From NCBI GenBank assembly GCA_031769625.1, contig JAUIMM010000547.1, forward strand, positions 310,001 through 374,000: 64,000 bases of DNA. The letters run 5' to 3'. The DNA is from Taudactylus pleione. Lineage: Eukaryota > Chordata > Amphibia > Anura > Myobatrachidae. Positions 1 through 11,465 of this stretch are shown in pieces. Position 1 is the stretch's first letter. The number at the start of each line of letters is the position of its first letter. A model generated the notes under the pieces. It saw nothing but the letters and a program-made list of their open reading frames with translations. It did not search any database and had not been told where the DNA came from. The translations under genes and the position numbers were made by a program.

Positions 1-230
1 CCGCCCCTCTCACTCCCTCTCCGCCCCCCCCTGAGCGCTAACCCTACCTTCCAGCAGCAGGAGGGTGGGCGGGATCTTCCGCCAATTTTTCAATGTCCGG
101 CGCGCACCAGCCGGAGGTCTCTATCTGAAGACCTCCGGCACAGAAAATTGTGTGGCCGGTGCCGCTGCAGGATGGCGCCCGGTGCACATGACCCCTCAGC
201 CCCCCCCTAGTTGCGGCCATGCTTTCTTGT
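1..230. other. GC-rich left flank, no gene seen
   Basis: C-rich and G-rich sequence with no recognisable domain in any frame. It differs sharply from the AT-rich Harbinger sequence that starts at 231. The left terminus of the Harbinger element, expected to resemble GGCCCTCATTCAG, is not visible here. Confidence 0.6.
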
Positions 231-1342
231 TTACGGTAACAACAAATGTAGTATTTTTGCGTAATTGTCCCTATTTTTTGTTGAATTTGGCTGTAAAATT
301 TGATTTTTCTTTTTTAAAACAATCTTTGCATTTGGTATTACTTTTGTTTTGTTGATTTTTTTGTCTTGTTTTTTTGAATAGTCTGATTTTTAAGTTGTTT
401 GCTAACATATAAATGAAGGTGTCATTTTAGTAATCCGCACATTTTTTTAACCCACAGAGGACCAGAGGCGAAATGAAGAAATGTATGCCGGGTTGCAGAG
501 CTTGAGGGGCCATGTAGTTGGCATGCTAGTGGTCTTGGATCATCTGTTGGCGCTCCTGCGCCACTAATTTTTTTTTTTTTCACCAAAAAAATGTTTACAA
601 ACATAAAAGATATTTTGATTCCTTGTCTGTAAATCTTAGATTGTGGAACCTTACATAAGTCTACTATTTTACCATTATGTTTGAAGTAATGAAAATTGGA
701 TTGTAGAAAGCTCAAGTAAGTATGTAAGCTGGCACATTAAACACCTAACAATACCAATAGGTTTGTAGAATTAACGGCAACAATAGTTTGTTCTTTTTTG
801 CAGGTAACGTAAAAATTAAACCAAACCAGCTTAGGCCTACATTGGCAAACAGACTGATTCATCATAATACCCTTGGTGTTTGTTTTTAGCCACAAAGCAG
901 GTTAAAAAAGATTACAATTTAACACATTACAGGATTAGCCATTAAGCAAGTTTGCCTTTTTTGGACCAGGTTACACTTGCTTGTAATTTACCCAGGAAAT
1001 GTTTGTTTAACAGTAAAAAAAGTTTAATGCACACAAATAATAAACACCAAGTGATTTGTCACAATCAATTCACACAATGAAAACACACACAAAAACCCAA
1101 AACACACCCAAAACAACAAAAGTAAAACAACAATCAGGAAATGTTTGAAGAAGTAGGCGAAGAAATCATTGTTCCCGAAGTTATATCCAATGTGTCCACA
1201 TGAAGTCATTTTTTGGGATCAGGTAGTAGGCATCGTTTTTTATGGTAATTTTATGGAATAAAAGAAATAAAAAGAAAAAAAAACATTAAAATTGTACATT
1301 AAAATCTTACATTGTGTCAATTAACTTAATTTTGGAAAATAA

Positions 1343-2465
1343 TTACCTAAAAAATCTGGCCACAATGTCATCGCGTATGGACCCCCCACATACTGACCTC
1401 CGACCAACCTCGGGGGAGCTGTCCTCAGGCAAGGCATCCTCTGGCTGCTTTGGGACACCACTCCTTATGGCGATGTTGTGAAATATCCCACACAGGACCA
1501 CAATTTTCGAAACCATAGCCAGCAAATACATGAGCTCGCCACCAGAGCGGTGGAGGCATCTGAATCGGCCTTTTAAAAGGCCAATACAGTGCTCCACCAC
1601 CTGCCTGGTGGCTGTAAGTGTGGAATTATACTCACTTTGTGGCCCTGGTGTGGGAACCAAATAAGGAGTGAGCAGCCAGGGCGTGCAAAGGTAACCACTG
1701 TCTCCTGTGAAAATATAAAAACAAACATCAGAACCATTGTGTAACAAGCTTTGCATTGGTTTCAACAGAAGGTTTCAACTTACCCAGAAGCCAGGCATCA
1801 CCAGCTTGTAGGTTGTTTAATTTGTGCCAAATCCCTGATTGCCGGATGACGAAGGAATCATGTGCACTGCCGGGGAATTTGGCATTCAGGGACAGGATGT
1901 GGAGGGAGGCATCACATACCACCATTACATTCAGTGAATGAAAGTGCTTGCGGTTCCTAAAAATAGCCTCCAGCCTTGCTGGAGGCTGAAGTGGTATGTG
2001 AGTGCCATCCACAACCCCTATGATGTGTGGGAAGCCAGCTATTTGGTAAAAATTTGCCTTCACCACATAAAGGGTACCCGTATCCAATGGCATTTGAATA
2101 AAATGATGGAGGTGTTTAAAAAGGGCCTCCATCACTGCCCTCAGGATCCTTGAAAAGGAGGATTGGGATATTCCCACAACTATTCCCACAGTGGTTTGAA
2201 AGGATCCTGAGGCACAAAACTGTAACACTGACATTAATTGAGTAAGTGGTGGTATTGCTGTAGGACTGTCAATTTGCCGTTCAAGATCACTCTCTATTAA
2301 TGAGAGAGTGTCTATGATGATTTGTGGTGGCAAACGGTATCACCTTAATACCTCATCATCTGGCATTCCAAAAAGGGTGACACGTGTTCTATATATCTGG
2401 GGCCTTGCACGCCTACGAGGCCTATGCCTGGGACGTAGTTGAGGTTGGTCGGGTTCTGGAACCAT
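1343..2465 (-). pseudogene. PIF/Harbinger transposase (HARBI1-like), copy 1, one nonsense codon
   Basis: A DDE-type nuclease that would cut and paste the Harbinger element. The frame runs from an ATG at 2465, through exon 1 to 1784, a 79-bp intron (1783-1705, GTAAGT donor and TTTTCACAG acceptor), then exon 2 from 1704 to the stop at 1343. The product would be about 347 residues, matching the usual length of HARBI1-family proteins. The likely catalytic residues are D153 in VVDGTH, D229 in GDSGY and E265 in VVEHCIG; the second aspartate and the glutamate are 35 residues apart. An in-frame TGA at 2342-2340 (codon 42) breaks the frame in an arginine-rich N-terminal region, so full protein cannot be made. 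A CGA arginine codon hit by a C-to-T change is the simplest origin, but this is inference. The partner DNA-binding gene lies divergently at 3899. Confidence 0.9.
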
Positions 2466-2704
2466 GGCCAATATAATACGACCAACATCAACCTGAAATG
2501 GTAAGCCAGGTAGTTATTGTTTTAGACAAATGTGTAAAGAAAAATATACTTATCTTTTCTAAGAAATCCAAAGATGCTTACAGGCCTGGGCCGTGTCATG
2601 TGCAGAACAACCTACATTTCAAAAGTAGAAAATATGTTTAAGATTAATTTAAAAAAATAGGATAGGAAACAAATTCTTTTTGTGAAAAAATAGAGAAGGG
2701 AGCA

Positions 2705-3340
2705 CACATTAGTGCAGAAAATAGTACGCTACATTTAGTGGTAAGACATGATTTTACACTGTAAAATTCTAAAAACATTAGTGCGCAAAATAGTACACTA
2801 CTTTTACAGTTAAATCAAGACACATTAGTTCGCAAAATAGTACGCTACTTTTACAGTTAAATCAAGACACATTAGTGCACAAAATATTACGCTACTTTTA
2901 CAGTTAAATCAAGACACATTAGTTCGCAAAATAGTACGCTACTTTTACAGTTAAATCAAGACAGATTAGTTTGCAAAATAGTGCGCTACTTTTACAGTTA
3001 AATCAAGACACATTAGTGCGCAAAATAGTACGCTACTTTTACAGTTAAATCAAGACACATTAGGTCGCAAAATAGTACGCTACTTTTACAGTTAAATCAA
3101 GACACATTAGTTTGCAAAATAGTACGCTACTTTTACAGTTAAATCAAGACAGATTAGTTTGCAAAATAGTACGCTACTTTTACAGTTAAATCAAGACACA
3201 TTAGTTTGCAAAATAGTACGCTACTTTTACAGTTAAATCAAGACACATTAGTTCGCAAAATAGTACGCTACTTTTACAGTTAAATCAAGACTCATTAGTT
3301 CGCAAAATAGTACGCTACATTTAGTGTTAAGACATGATTG
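2705..3340. repeat. 47-bp minisatellite between the divergent Harbinger genes, copy 1
   Basis: About 12 head-to-tail units with core GCAAAATAGTACGCTAC followed by TTTTACAGTTAAATCAAGAC. Units differ mainly at one spot (GTTCGC, GTTTGC, GTGCGC, GTGCAC). Both ends carry a variant ending CATTTAGTG(G/T)TAAGACATGATT. The array lies upstream of both the transposase (ATG at 2465, minus strand) and the Myb-like gene (ATG at 3899, plus strand). Confidence 0.95.
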
Positions 3341-3839
3341 TTCCCAGAAAATAAATAACATTACCTAGCGAAACATATGCTAAGACCAACACATCGAATT
3401 TCTAAATTCATGAAACCAAAAACACTTACCAAAAACAGACAAATATCCCAAAGTTCAAAAACGTCACTGGGGCAATGCCAAAATAACTGTAAAAAAAATT
3501 AAAAAAATATTACAAAAATTTGTAAACTATTTACGATTATTTTTTACGGTGGTTTTTTAAAATACTTACTCAAAAAATCCAATAAAAATAGTTAAATAAT
3601 AAAAAAAAGCCAACAGAAAAGAAAGCAGTTAGAAAAAAAACAAAAACTCGCACAAACAAAGTCCTCCTTCTACTCAATAAGCCAACAATCCACTCCAACG
3701 CAAAACCTCCAACAAACAAAACATGCCACCTCGACTCGAGTCACACCAAGCCATAAATAGTCTTTATTTTCCCACTCAAATTAAGGACGGACAATAGAAG
3801 CGCACAGTCAATGATGCGGTCGAATAATGCTGACGCATG
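3341..3839. other. AT-rich upstream region of the Harbinger Myb-like gene, copy 1
   Basis: No coding potential is seen. The stretch joins the minisatellite to the TATA box of the plus-strand gene and contains many A-runs. It recurs unchanged at 8690-9188. Confidence 0.5.
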
Positions 3840-3846
3840 TATAAAA
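3840..3846 (+). promoter_or_regulatory. TATA box of the Harbinger Myb-like gene, copy 1
   Basis: TATAAAA lies 53 bp before the ATG at 3899 and follows GACGCATG. The spacing fits a short 5' leader. Confidence 0.6.
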
Positions 3847-3898
3847 ACGTCACTGTAAACCCAAATCGGTCTGTTGTAGTGAGACCTGAAAGTCCAAA

Positions 3899-5365
3899 AT
3901 GACTACAGAGCAGCAAAGCACTGGCCAAGAGGCGCCAGGTAAGTATTTCTCTTTTTTGGGCAAAAGGCTTATGTTTAACAATAATTTTTGGAAAATTTTA
4001 CATTATAAATTTTAATCCCATTTTAAAAAAAGGTGTTAAGGATGCCATGGAAGAGGCTGCTGGGCCTAGTAGGCCAACTAAACAAAAAAAAAAAGGCAGC
4101 CACAATTCACAAGAAAGGAGATGGAGGTTTTGGTGCAAATGTGCAATGACAACCTGCCACAGGCAGCAAGGAATATGGGTGCAAGGCAGAAATGGAAAAT
4201 GTGGGATGACATAGCCAGTGTTGTCAATAGTGTGGGTGATTTTGAACGTTCAACCCGGGAGGTCATTTTAGTAAAAAGTGTTTACAGGTCCAAATACTGC
4301 AGGAATAATGCCAACTTTTTACCCACAGATGGAGCGACTTCAAATATCGTCTTAAGCAAAAACTGGCTGATAGGGCTAGGCATGCAGGGGGGACAGGTGG
4401 GGGTCCCACCCCTGTGTTACTGGAGCTCACAGATTTGGAGGAGATGGCCCAGGGGTGTGTGCAGGATGAGGAGGTGTTTGGTGTGTCGAATATGGATACT
4501 GACATGACAGACTTTGCGGCTCCTCATGTTGCCCCAGGTAAATGTTGTAATGTTAACAACTCAGAAATGTGTTTGGGACAATATCTAGATTATAATGTTA
4601 CTCTTTTCTCTTTTTTTCTCACAGAGACACAGGCGGATGAGTCTGCTCCAGAGGGGAGCTTTGGCCGCAGAATTTCTGCTGGGTCTGCAGGGGAGGAAGC
4701 AGTAGATCCGGCTGGGGATGGACGCCAATCTGCTATGGGTGGCGGACGCCCTGGAGCAAAGTGCTGCAGCCAACGTGACCATTGCTAAGGCCGTGGCGGA
4801 AAATACTGGGGCCAATGTGCGAATAGCAAATGCCCTGGAGCAGCTCGTTCGCCAGCACATGTTGGAGCCGGCCTCCCTTCCTGCCGGAACATCAGGACCC
4901 TCCACCTCTGGCACAACAACAGCCATCCCTCCAAATGTGCCTAGCCCTATGCCTAGTCCAGAGGCTACAACATCTGCCTCTGGCCAGCAGAAGGACATCC
5001 CGGACCCGTTCAGGCTTCCTCCCGGCCAAACAGGCCAAAAGGTGATGACAGCACTGGCTAATTTTCCCACAATCCTTCTCAGTGTTTGCCCCATATTCCT
5101 TAATGCCCAAAACCTCCCTCTCCTTTCTTGTGATTTTTTTAATAATTGTGTTTGTTTGTGGATTTCAAATGCCAGTTATTTTGTTTGTGTGTTTCTAAAA
5201 TCATTTGTTATTTGTTTTTACGTTATCAAGTGTTTATTATTTCCAAAAAAAAAAAAAAAAAAAAATACTGTTGAAAATCTGTACAATTCTATTGGTAATT
5301 TATTCAAAAACTGGTTAAAAGGTAATCCCGCAAACAAAATTACAAACAATACAACGGAAATCTAA
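3899..5365 (+). pseudogene. Harbinger Myb/SANT-like DNA-binding protein, copy 1, frame-disrupted
   Basis: In Harbinger elements this partner protein binds the transposase and the element ends. Exon 1 (3899-3938, starting MTTEQQSTGQE) ends at a GTAAGT donor, and an acceptor AG lies at 4031-4032. The Myb-like trihelix follows: EMEVLVQMCNDNLPQAAR, then QKWKMWDDIASVVNSVG, then RWSDFKYRLKQKLADRA in another frame after 4341. A run of eleven A residues near 4082-4092 sits where the reading frame shifts by one. Another intron appears between VAPG (donor near 4541) and the acceptor at about 4623. A C-terminal helical segment (MDANLLWVADALEQSA, from 4718) lies in a frame with an upstream stop. One break could be a 41-bp intron (4290-4330 region), but the gene as it stands looks inactive. 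Domain identity is secure; exon limits are not. Confidence 0.65.
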
Positions 5366-5553
5366 ACATTATTTTTTAATTAAAAAACCAAGGGTTAAAA
5401 ACAATTTATGAGTTTTAATTAACACTTAGCAAAAAACGATTGTTTTCTTGGCCCCTAAAAAATTAAGAAAAACAATAAACATGCGTACAATATTGTTGCC
5501 CTAAAAAAAGAAGAAAACAAATTTTGCAAAAACATGCAAAATTTAAAAAAATT
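5366..5553. other. AT-rich 3' part of duplication unit 1
   Basis: A- and T-runs with no coding signal. Its last bases (AAATTTAAAAAAATT) form the left side of the duplication junction, joined to TTACGGTAAC of unit 2. Confidence 0.5.
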
Positions 5554-6691
5554 TTACGGTAACAACAAATGTAGTATTTTTGCGTAATTGTCCCTATTTT
5601 TTGTTGAATTTGGCTGTAAAATTTGATTTTTCTTTTTTAAAACAATCTTTGCATTTGGTATTACTTTTGTTTTGTTGATTTTTTTGTCTTGTTTTTTTGA
5701 ATAGTCTGATTTTTAAGTTGTTTGCTAACATATAAATGAAGGTGTCATTTTAGTAATCCGCACATTTTTTTAACCCACAGAGGACCAGAGGCGAAATGAA
5801 GAAATGTATGCCGGGTTGCAGAGCTTGAGGGGCCATGTAGTTGGCATGCTAGTGGTCTTGGATCATCTGTTGGCGCTCCTGCGCCACTAATTTTTTTTTT
5901 TTTCACCAAAAAAATGTTTACAAACATAAAAGATATTTTGATTCCTTGTCTGTAAATCTTAGATTGTGGAACCTTACATAAGTCTACTATTTTACCATTA
6001 TGTTTGAAGTAATGAAAATTGGATTGTAGAAAGCTCAAGTAAGTATGTAAGCTGGCACATTAAACACCTAACAATACCAATAGGTTTGTAGAATTAACGG
6101 CAACAATAGTTTGTTCTTTTTTGCGGGTAACGTAAAAATTAAACCAAACCAGCTTAGGCCTACATTGGCAAACAGACTGATTCATCATAATACCCTTGGT
6201 GTTTGTTTTTAGCCACAAAGCAGGTTAAAAAAGATTACAATTTAACACATTACAGGATTAGCCATTAAGCAAGTTTGCCTTTTTTGGACCAGGTTACACT
6301 TGCTTGTAATTTACCCAGGAAATGTTTGTTTAACAGTAAAAAAAGTTTAATGCACACAAATAATAAACACCAAGTGATTTGTCACAATCAATTCACACAA
6401 TGAAAACACACACAAAAACCCAAAACACACCCAAAACAACAAAAGTAAAACAACAATCAGGAAATGTTTGAAGAAGTAGCATGCCAACATGATTCCACAA
6501 ATGAGGCGAAGAAATCATTGTTCCCGAAGTTATATCCAATGTGTCCACATGAAGTCATTTTTTGGGATCAGGTAGTAGGCATCGTTTTTTATGGTAATTT
6601 TATGGAATAAAAGAAATAAAAAGAAAAAAAAACATTAAAATTGTACATTAAAATCTTACATTGTGTCAATTAACTTAATTTTGGAAAATAA

Positions 6692-7814
6692 TTACCTAAA
6701 AAATCTGGCCACAATGTCATCGCGTATGGACCCCCCACATACTGACCTCCGACCAACCTCGGGGGAGCTGTCCTCAGGCAAGGCATCCTCTGGCTGCTTT
6801 GGGACACCACTCCTTATGGCGATGTTGTGAAATATCCCACACAGGACCACAATTTTCGAAACCATAGCCAGCAAATACATGAGCTCGCCACCAGAGCGGT
6901 GGAGGCATCTGAATCGGCCTTTTAAAAGGCCAATACAGTGCTCCACCACCTGCCTGGTGGCTGTAAGTGTGGAATTATACTCACTTTGTGGCCCTGGTGT
7001 GGGAACCAAATAAGGAGTGAGCAGCCAGGGCGTGCAAAGGTAACCACTGTCTCCTGTGAAAATATAAAAACAAACATCAGAACCATTGTGTAACAAGCTT
7101 TGCATTGGTTTCAACAGAAGGTTTCAACTTACCCAGAAGCCAGGCATCACCAGCTTGTAGGTTGTTTAATTTGTGCCAAATCCCTGATTGCCGGATGACG
7201 AAGGAATCATGTGCACTGCCGGGGAATTTGGCATTCAGGGACAGGATGTGGAGGGAGGCATCACATACCACCATTACATTCAGTGAATGAAAGTGCTTGC
7301 GGTTCCTAAAAATAGCCTCCAGCCTTGCTGGAGGCTGAAGTGGTATGTGAGTGCCATCCACAACCCCTATGATGTGTGGGAAGCCAGCTATTTGGTAAAA
7401 ATTTGCCTTCACCACATAAAGGGTACCCGTATCCAATGGCATTTGAATAAAATGATGGAGGTGTTTAAAAAGGGCCTCCATCACTGCCCTCAGGATCCTT
7501 GAAAAGGAGGATTGGGATATTCCCACAACTATTCCCACAGTGGTTTGAAAGGATCCTGAGGCACAAAACTGTAACACTGACATTAATTGAGTAAGTGGTG
7601 GTATTGCTGTAGGACTGTCAATTTGCCGTTCAAGATCACTCTCTATTAATGAGAGAGTGTCTATGATGATTTGTGGTGGCAAACGGTATCACCTTAATAC
7701 CTCATCATCTGGCATTCCAAAAAGGGTGACACGTGTTCTATATATCTGGGGCCTTGCACGCCTACGAGGCCTACGCCTGGGACGTAGTTGAGGTTGGTCG
7801 GGTTCTGGAACCAT
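6692..7814 (-). pseudogene. PIF/Harbinger transposase (HARBI1-like), copy 2, same nonsense codon
   Basis: Duplicate of the gene at 1343-2465, with its ATG at 7814, the 79-bp intron at 7054-7132 and its stop at 6692. The codon-42 TGA is present here too (7691-7689), so the lesion predates the duplication. The conserved VVDGTH, GDSGY and VVEHCIG motifs are unchanged. A T-to-C difference at 7774 lies in the arginine-rich N-terminal region. Confidence 0.9.
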
Positions 7815-8053
7815 GGCCAATATAATACGACCAACATCAACCTGAAATGGTAAGCCAGGTAGTTATTGTTTTAGACAAATGTGTAAAGAAAAATATACTT
7901 ATCTTTTCTAAGAAATCCAAAGATGCTTACAGGCCTGGGCCATGTCATGTGCAGAACAACCTACATTTCAAAAGTAGAAAATATGTTTAAGATTAATTTA
8001 AAAAAATAGGATAGGAAACAAATTCTTTTTGTGAAAAAATAGAGAAGGGAGCA

Positions 8054-8689
8054 CACATTAGTGCAGAAAATAGTACGCTACATTTAGTGGTAAGACATGA
8101 TTTTACACTGTAAAATTCTAAAAACATTAGTGCGCAAAATAGTACACTACTTTTACAGTTAAATCAAGACACATTAGTTCGCAAAATAGTACGCTACTTT
8201 TACAGTTAAATCAAGACACATTAGTGCACAAAATATTACGCTACTTTTACAGTTAAATCAAGACACATTAGTTCGCAAAATAGTACGCTACTTTTACAGT
8301 TAAATCAAGACAGATTAGTTTGCAAAATAGTGCGCTACTTTTACAGTTAAATCAAGACACATTAGTGCGCAAAATAGTACGCTACTTTTACAGTTAAATC
8401 AAGACACATTAGGTCGCAAAATAGTACGCTACTTTTACAGTTAAATCAAGACACATTAGTTTGCAAAATAGTACGCTACTTTTACAGTTAAATCAAGACA
8501 GATTAGTTTGCAAAATAGTACGCTACTTTTACAGTTAAATCAAGACACATTAGTTTGCAAAATAGTACGCTACTTTTACAGTTAAATCAAGACACATTAG
8601 TTCGCAAAATAGTACGCTACTTTTACAGTTAAATCAAGACTCATTAGTTCGCAAAATAGTACGCTACATTTAGTGTTAAGACATGATTG
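8054..8689. repeat. 47-bp minisatellite, copy 2
   Basis: Same approximately 12-unit array as 2705-3340, with no copy-number change. Because such arrays usually change length quickly, this supports either a very recent duplication or an assembly duplicate. Confidence 0.95.
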
Positions 8690-9188
8690 TTCCCAGAAAA
8701 TAAATAACATTACCTAGCGAAACATATGCTAAGACCAACACATCGAATTTCTAAATTCATGAAACCAAAAACACTTACCAAAAACAGACAAATATCCCAA
8801 AGTTCAAAAACGTCACTGGGGCAATGCCAAAATAACTGTAAAAAAAATTAAAAAAATATTACAAAAATTTGTAAACTATTTACGATTATTTTTTACGGTG
8901 GTTTTTTAAAATACTTACTCAAAAAATCCAATAAAAATAGTTAAATAATAAAAAAAAGCCAACAGAAAAGAAAGCAGTTAGAAAAAAAACAAAAACTCGC
9001 ACAAACAAAGTCCTCCTTCTACTCAATAAGCCAACAATCCACTCCAACGCAAAACCTCCAACAAACAAAACATGCCACCTCGACTCGAGTCACACCAAGC
9101 CATAAATAGTCTTTATTTTCCCACTCAAATTAAGGACGGACAATAGAAGCGCACAGTCAATGATGCGGTCGAATAATGCTGACGCATG

Positions 9189-9195
9189 TATAAAA
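9189..9195 (+). promoter_or_regulatory. TATA box of the Harbinger Myb-like gene, copy 2
   Basis: TATAAAA, 53 bp upstream of the ATG at 9248; duplicate of 3840-3846. Confidence 0.55.
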
Positions 9196-9247
9196 ACGTC
9201 ACTGTAAACCCAAATCGGTCTGTTGTAGTGAGACCTGAAAGTCCAAA

Positions 9248-10714
9248 ATGACTACAGAGCAGCAAAGCACTGGCCAAGAGGCGCCAGGTAAGTATTTCTC
9301 TTTTTTGGGCAAAAGGCTTATGTTTAACAATAATTTTTGGAAAATTTTACATTATAAATTTTAATCCCATTTTAAAAAAAGGTGTTAAGGATGCCATGGA
9401 AGAGGCTGCTGGGCCTAGTAGGCCAACTAAACAAAAAAAAAAAGGCAGCCACAATTCACAAGAAAGGAGATGGAGGTTTTGGTGCAAATGTGCAATGACA
9501 ACCTGCCACAGGCAGCAAGGAATATGGGTGCAAGGCAGAAATGGAAAATGTGGGATGACATAGCCAGTGTTGTCAATAGTGTGGGTGATTTTGAACGTTC
9601 AACCCGGGAGGTCATTTTAGTAAAAAGTGTTTACAGGTCCAAATACTGCAGGAATAATGCCAACTTTTTACCCACAGATGGAGCGACTTCAAATATCGTC
9701 TTAAGCAAAAACTGGCTGATAGGGCTAGGCATGCAGGGGGGACAGGTGGGGGTCCCACCCCTGTGTTACTGGAGCTCACAGATTTGGAGGAGATGGCCCA
9801 GGGGTGTGTGCAGGATGAGGAGGTGTTTGGTGTGTCGAATATGGATACTGACATGACAGACTTTGCGGCTCCTCATGTTGCCCCAGGTAAATGTTGTAAT
9901 GTTAACAACTCAGAAATGTGTTTGGGACAATATCTAGATTATAATGTTACTCTTTTCTCTTTTTTTCTCACAGAGACACAGGCGGATGAGTCTGCTCCAG
10001 AGGGGAGCTTTGGCCGCAGAATTTCTGCTGGGTCTGCAGGGGAGGAAGCAGTAGATCCGGCTGGGGATGGACGCCAATCTGCTATGGGTGGCGGACGCCC
10101 TGGAGCAAAGTGCTGCAGCCAACGTGACCATTGCTAAGGCCGTGGCGGAAAATACTGGGGCCAATGTGCGAATAGCAAATGCCCTGGAGCAGCTCGTTCG
10201 CCAGCACATGTTGGAGCCGGCCTCCCTTCCTGCCGGAACATCAGGACCCTCCACCTCTGGCACAACAACAGCCATCCCTCCAAATGTGCCTAGCCCTATG
10301 CCTAGTCCAGAGGCTACAACATCTGCCTCTGGCCAGCAGAAGGACATCCCGGACCCGTTCAGGCTTCCTCCCGGCCAAACAGGCCAAAAGGTGATGACAG
10401 CACTGGCTAATTTTCCCACAATCCTTCTCAGTGTTTGCCCCATATTCCTTAATGCCCAAAACCTCCCTCTCCTTTCTTGTGATTTTTTTAATAATTGTGT
10501 TTGTTTGTGGATTTCAAATGCCAGTTATTTTGTTTGTGTGTTTCTAAAATCATTTGTTATTTGTTTTTACGTTATCAAGTGTTTATTATTTCCAAAAAAA
10601 AAAAAAAAAAAAAATACTGTTGAAAATCTGTACAATTCTATTGGTAATTTATTCAAAAACTGGTTAAAAGGTAATCCCGCAAACAAAATTACAAACAATA
10701 CAACGGAAATCTAA
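9248..10714 (+). pseudogene. Harbinger Myb/SANT-like DNA-binding protein, copy 2, frame-disrupted
   Basis: Duplicate of 3899-5365 with the same A-run, the same split of the trihelix domain between frames (WKMWDDIASVVNSVG, then RWSDFKYRLKQKL) and the same frame break before MDANLLWVADALEQSA at 10067. I saw no base differences from copy 1 in the parts I compared. Confidence 0.65.
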
Positions 10715-10902
10715 ACATTATTTTTTAATTAAAAAACCAAGGGTTAAAAACAATTTATGAGTTTTAATTAACACTTAGCAAAAAACGATTGTTTTCTTGG
10801 CCCCTAAAAAATTAAGAAAAACAATAAACATGCGTACAATATTGTTGCCCTAAAAAAAGAAGAAAACAAATTTTGCAAAAACATGCAAAATTTAAAAAAA
10901 TT

Positions 10903-11465
10903 GGTAAGCTAATTGATTGTCTAACCCAGAAATTAGCAGCTGAGTAGTTCACCTGCGTATGTTTTTTTGCTACTAAAAAAAGACTATTTGCTAAACACCT
11001 TACAAGCATTTTTGCTATTCAAAACTGATTGTTTTTGAGGCCTCAAATGATAAATCGGAAAACCATCGATGAGCCTCGGGGAGAACGAAGAGACCATCGT
11101 CATTGCGGTAGAGAATACCAGACCACAAGCTGAGCGAGCAGTTTTAATGGAAAGTGGATCAGACAGTGACGTAACACTTGTTCCGTTCACATTGGCCGTT
11201 CGCATCAGATAATTTATGTACGCCCAAAAAACGCCTCGACACGCCTGCATTTTCCCATATCCACCCCCGTCACCGCCCCAAAACGGATAGTTCTGTCAAT
11301 CACATTTGACATGTCACTTCCTGTTCGCTATTCGATGAACGACTGATAAAATGATCGCAATCAGCCGTACGCACATGCGCACTGTTACACCGACGCATGC
11401 GTGGTTTAACAACATAGGATGACTACGAGCGTACGGCCACTTACGAGCGGCTCTGAATGAGGGCC
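10903..11465. mobile_element. Right terminal region of the Harbinger element
   Basis: Unique sequence following duplication unit 2. It ends CTCTGAATGAGGGCC at 11465, which matches the inverted end of the MITEs at 41-57 kb (GGGCCTGATTCAG type). An inner block (TTTATGTACGCCC, CACGCCTGC, CCCCCGTCACC at 11215-11277) has counterparts in the MITEs at 42913-43441 and 43595-44168. This identifies the element as the likely parent of those MITEs. No gene is present. Confidence 0.75.

Larger units (their letters stand above)
231..5553. repeat. Tandem duplication unit 1 (5,323 bp) of a Harbinger transposon interior
   Basis: The unit starts TTACGGTAACAACAAATG and is followed directly by a second copy at 5554. 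Offset between copies is 5,323 bp up to position 1156 and 5,349 bp after it, because copy 2 has 26 extra bases at 6480-6505. I found only three substitutions by eye (802/6125, 2425/7774, 2593/7942), all transitions at CpG, TpG or CpA dinucleotides. The unit carries a minus-strand transposase, a 47-bp minisatellite and a plus-strand Myb-like gene. Confidence 0.95.
5554..10902. repeat. Tandem duplication unit 2 (5,349 bp)
   Basis: Second copy of 231-5553, with the same gene order, the same minisatellite copy number and the same coding lesions. It differs by a 26-bp segment at 6480-6505 that is absent from unit 1, and by three transitions. After 10902 the sequence continues into the unique right end of the Harbinger element. 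Confidence 0.95.

Noticed and set aside
422..715. 97-codon minus-strand open frame, repeated at 5745-6038
   Set aside because: No domain, lies in the 3' flank of the Harbinger transposase, and is repeated only because of the tandem duplication.
2705..3340. Regularly spaced 47-bp repeats resembling a CRISPR array
   Set aside because: The units are head-to-tail with no unique spacers, sit inside a eukaryotic DNA transposon and have no cas genes nearby; it is a minisatellite.
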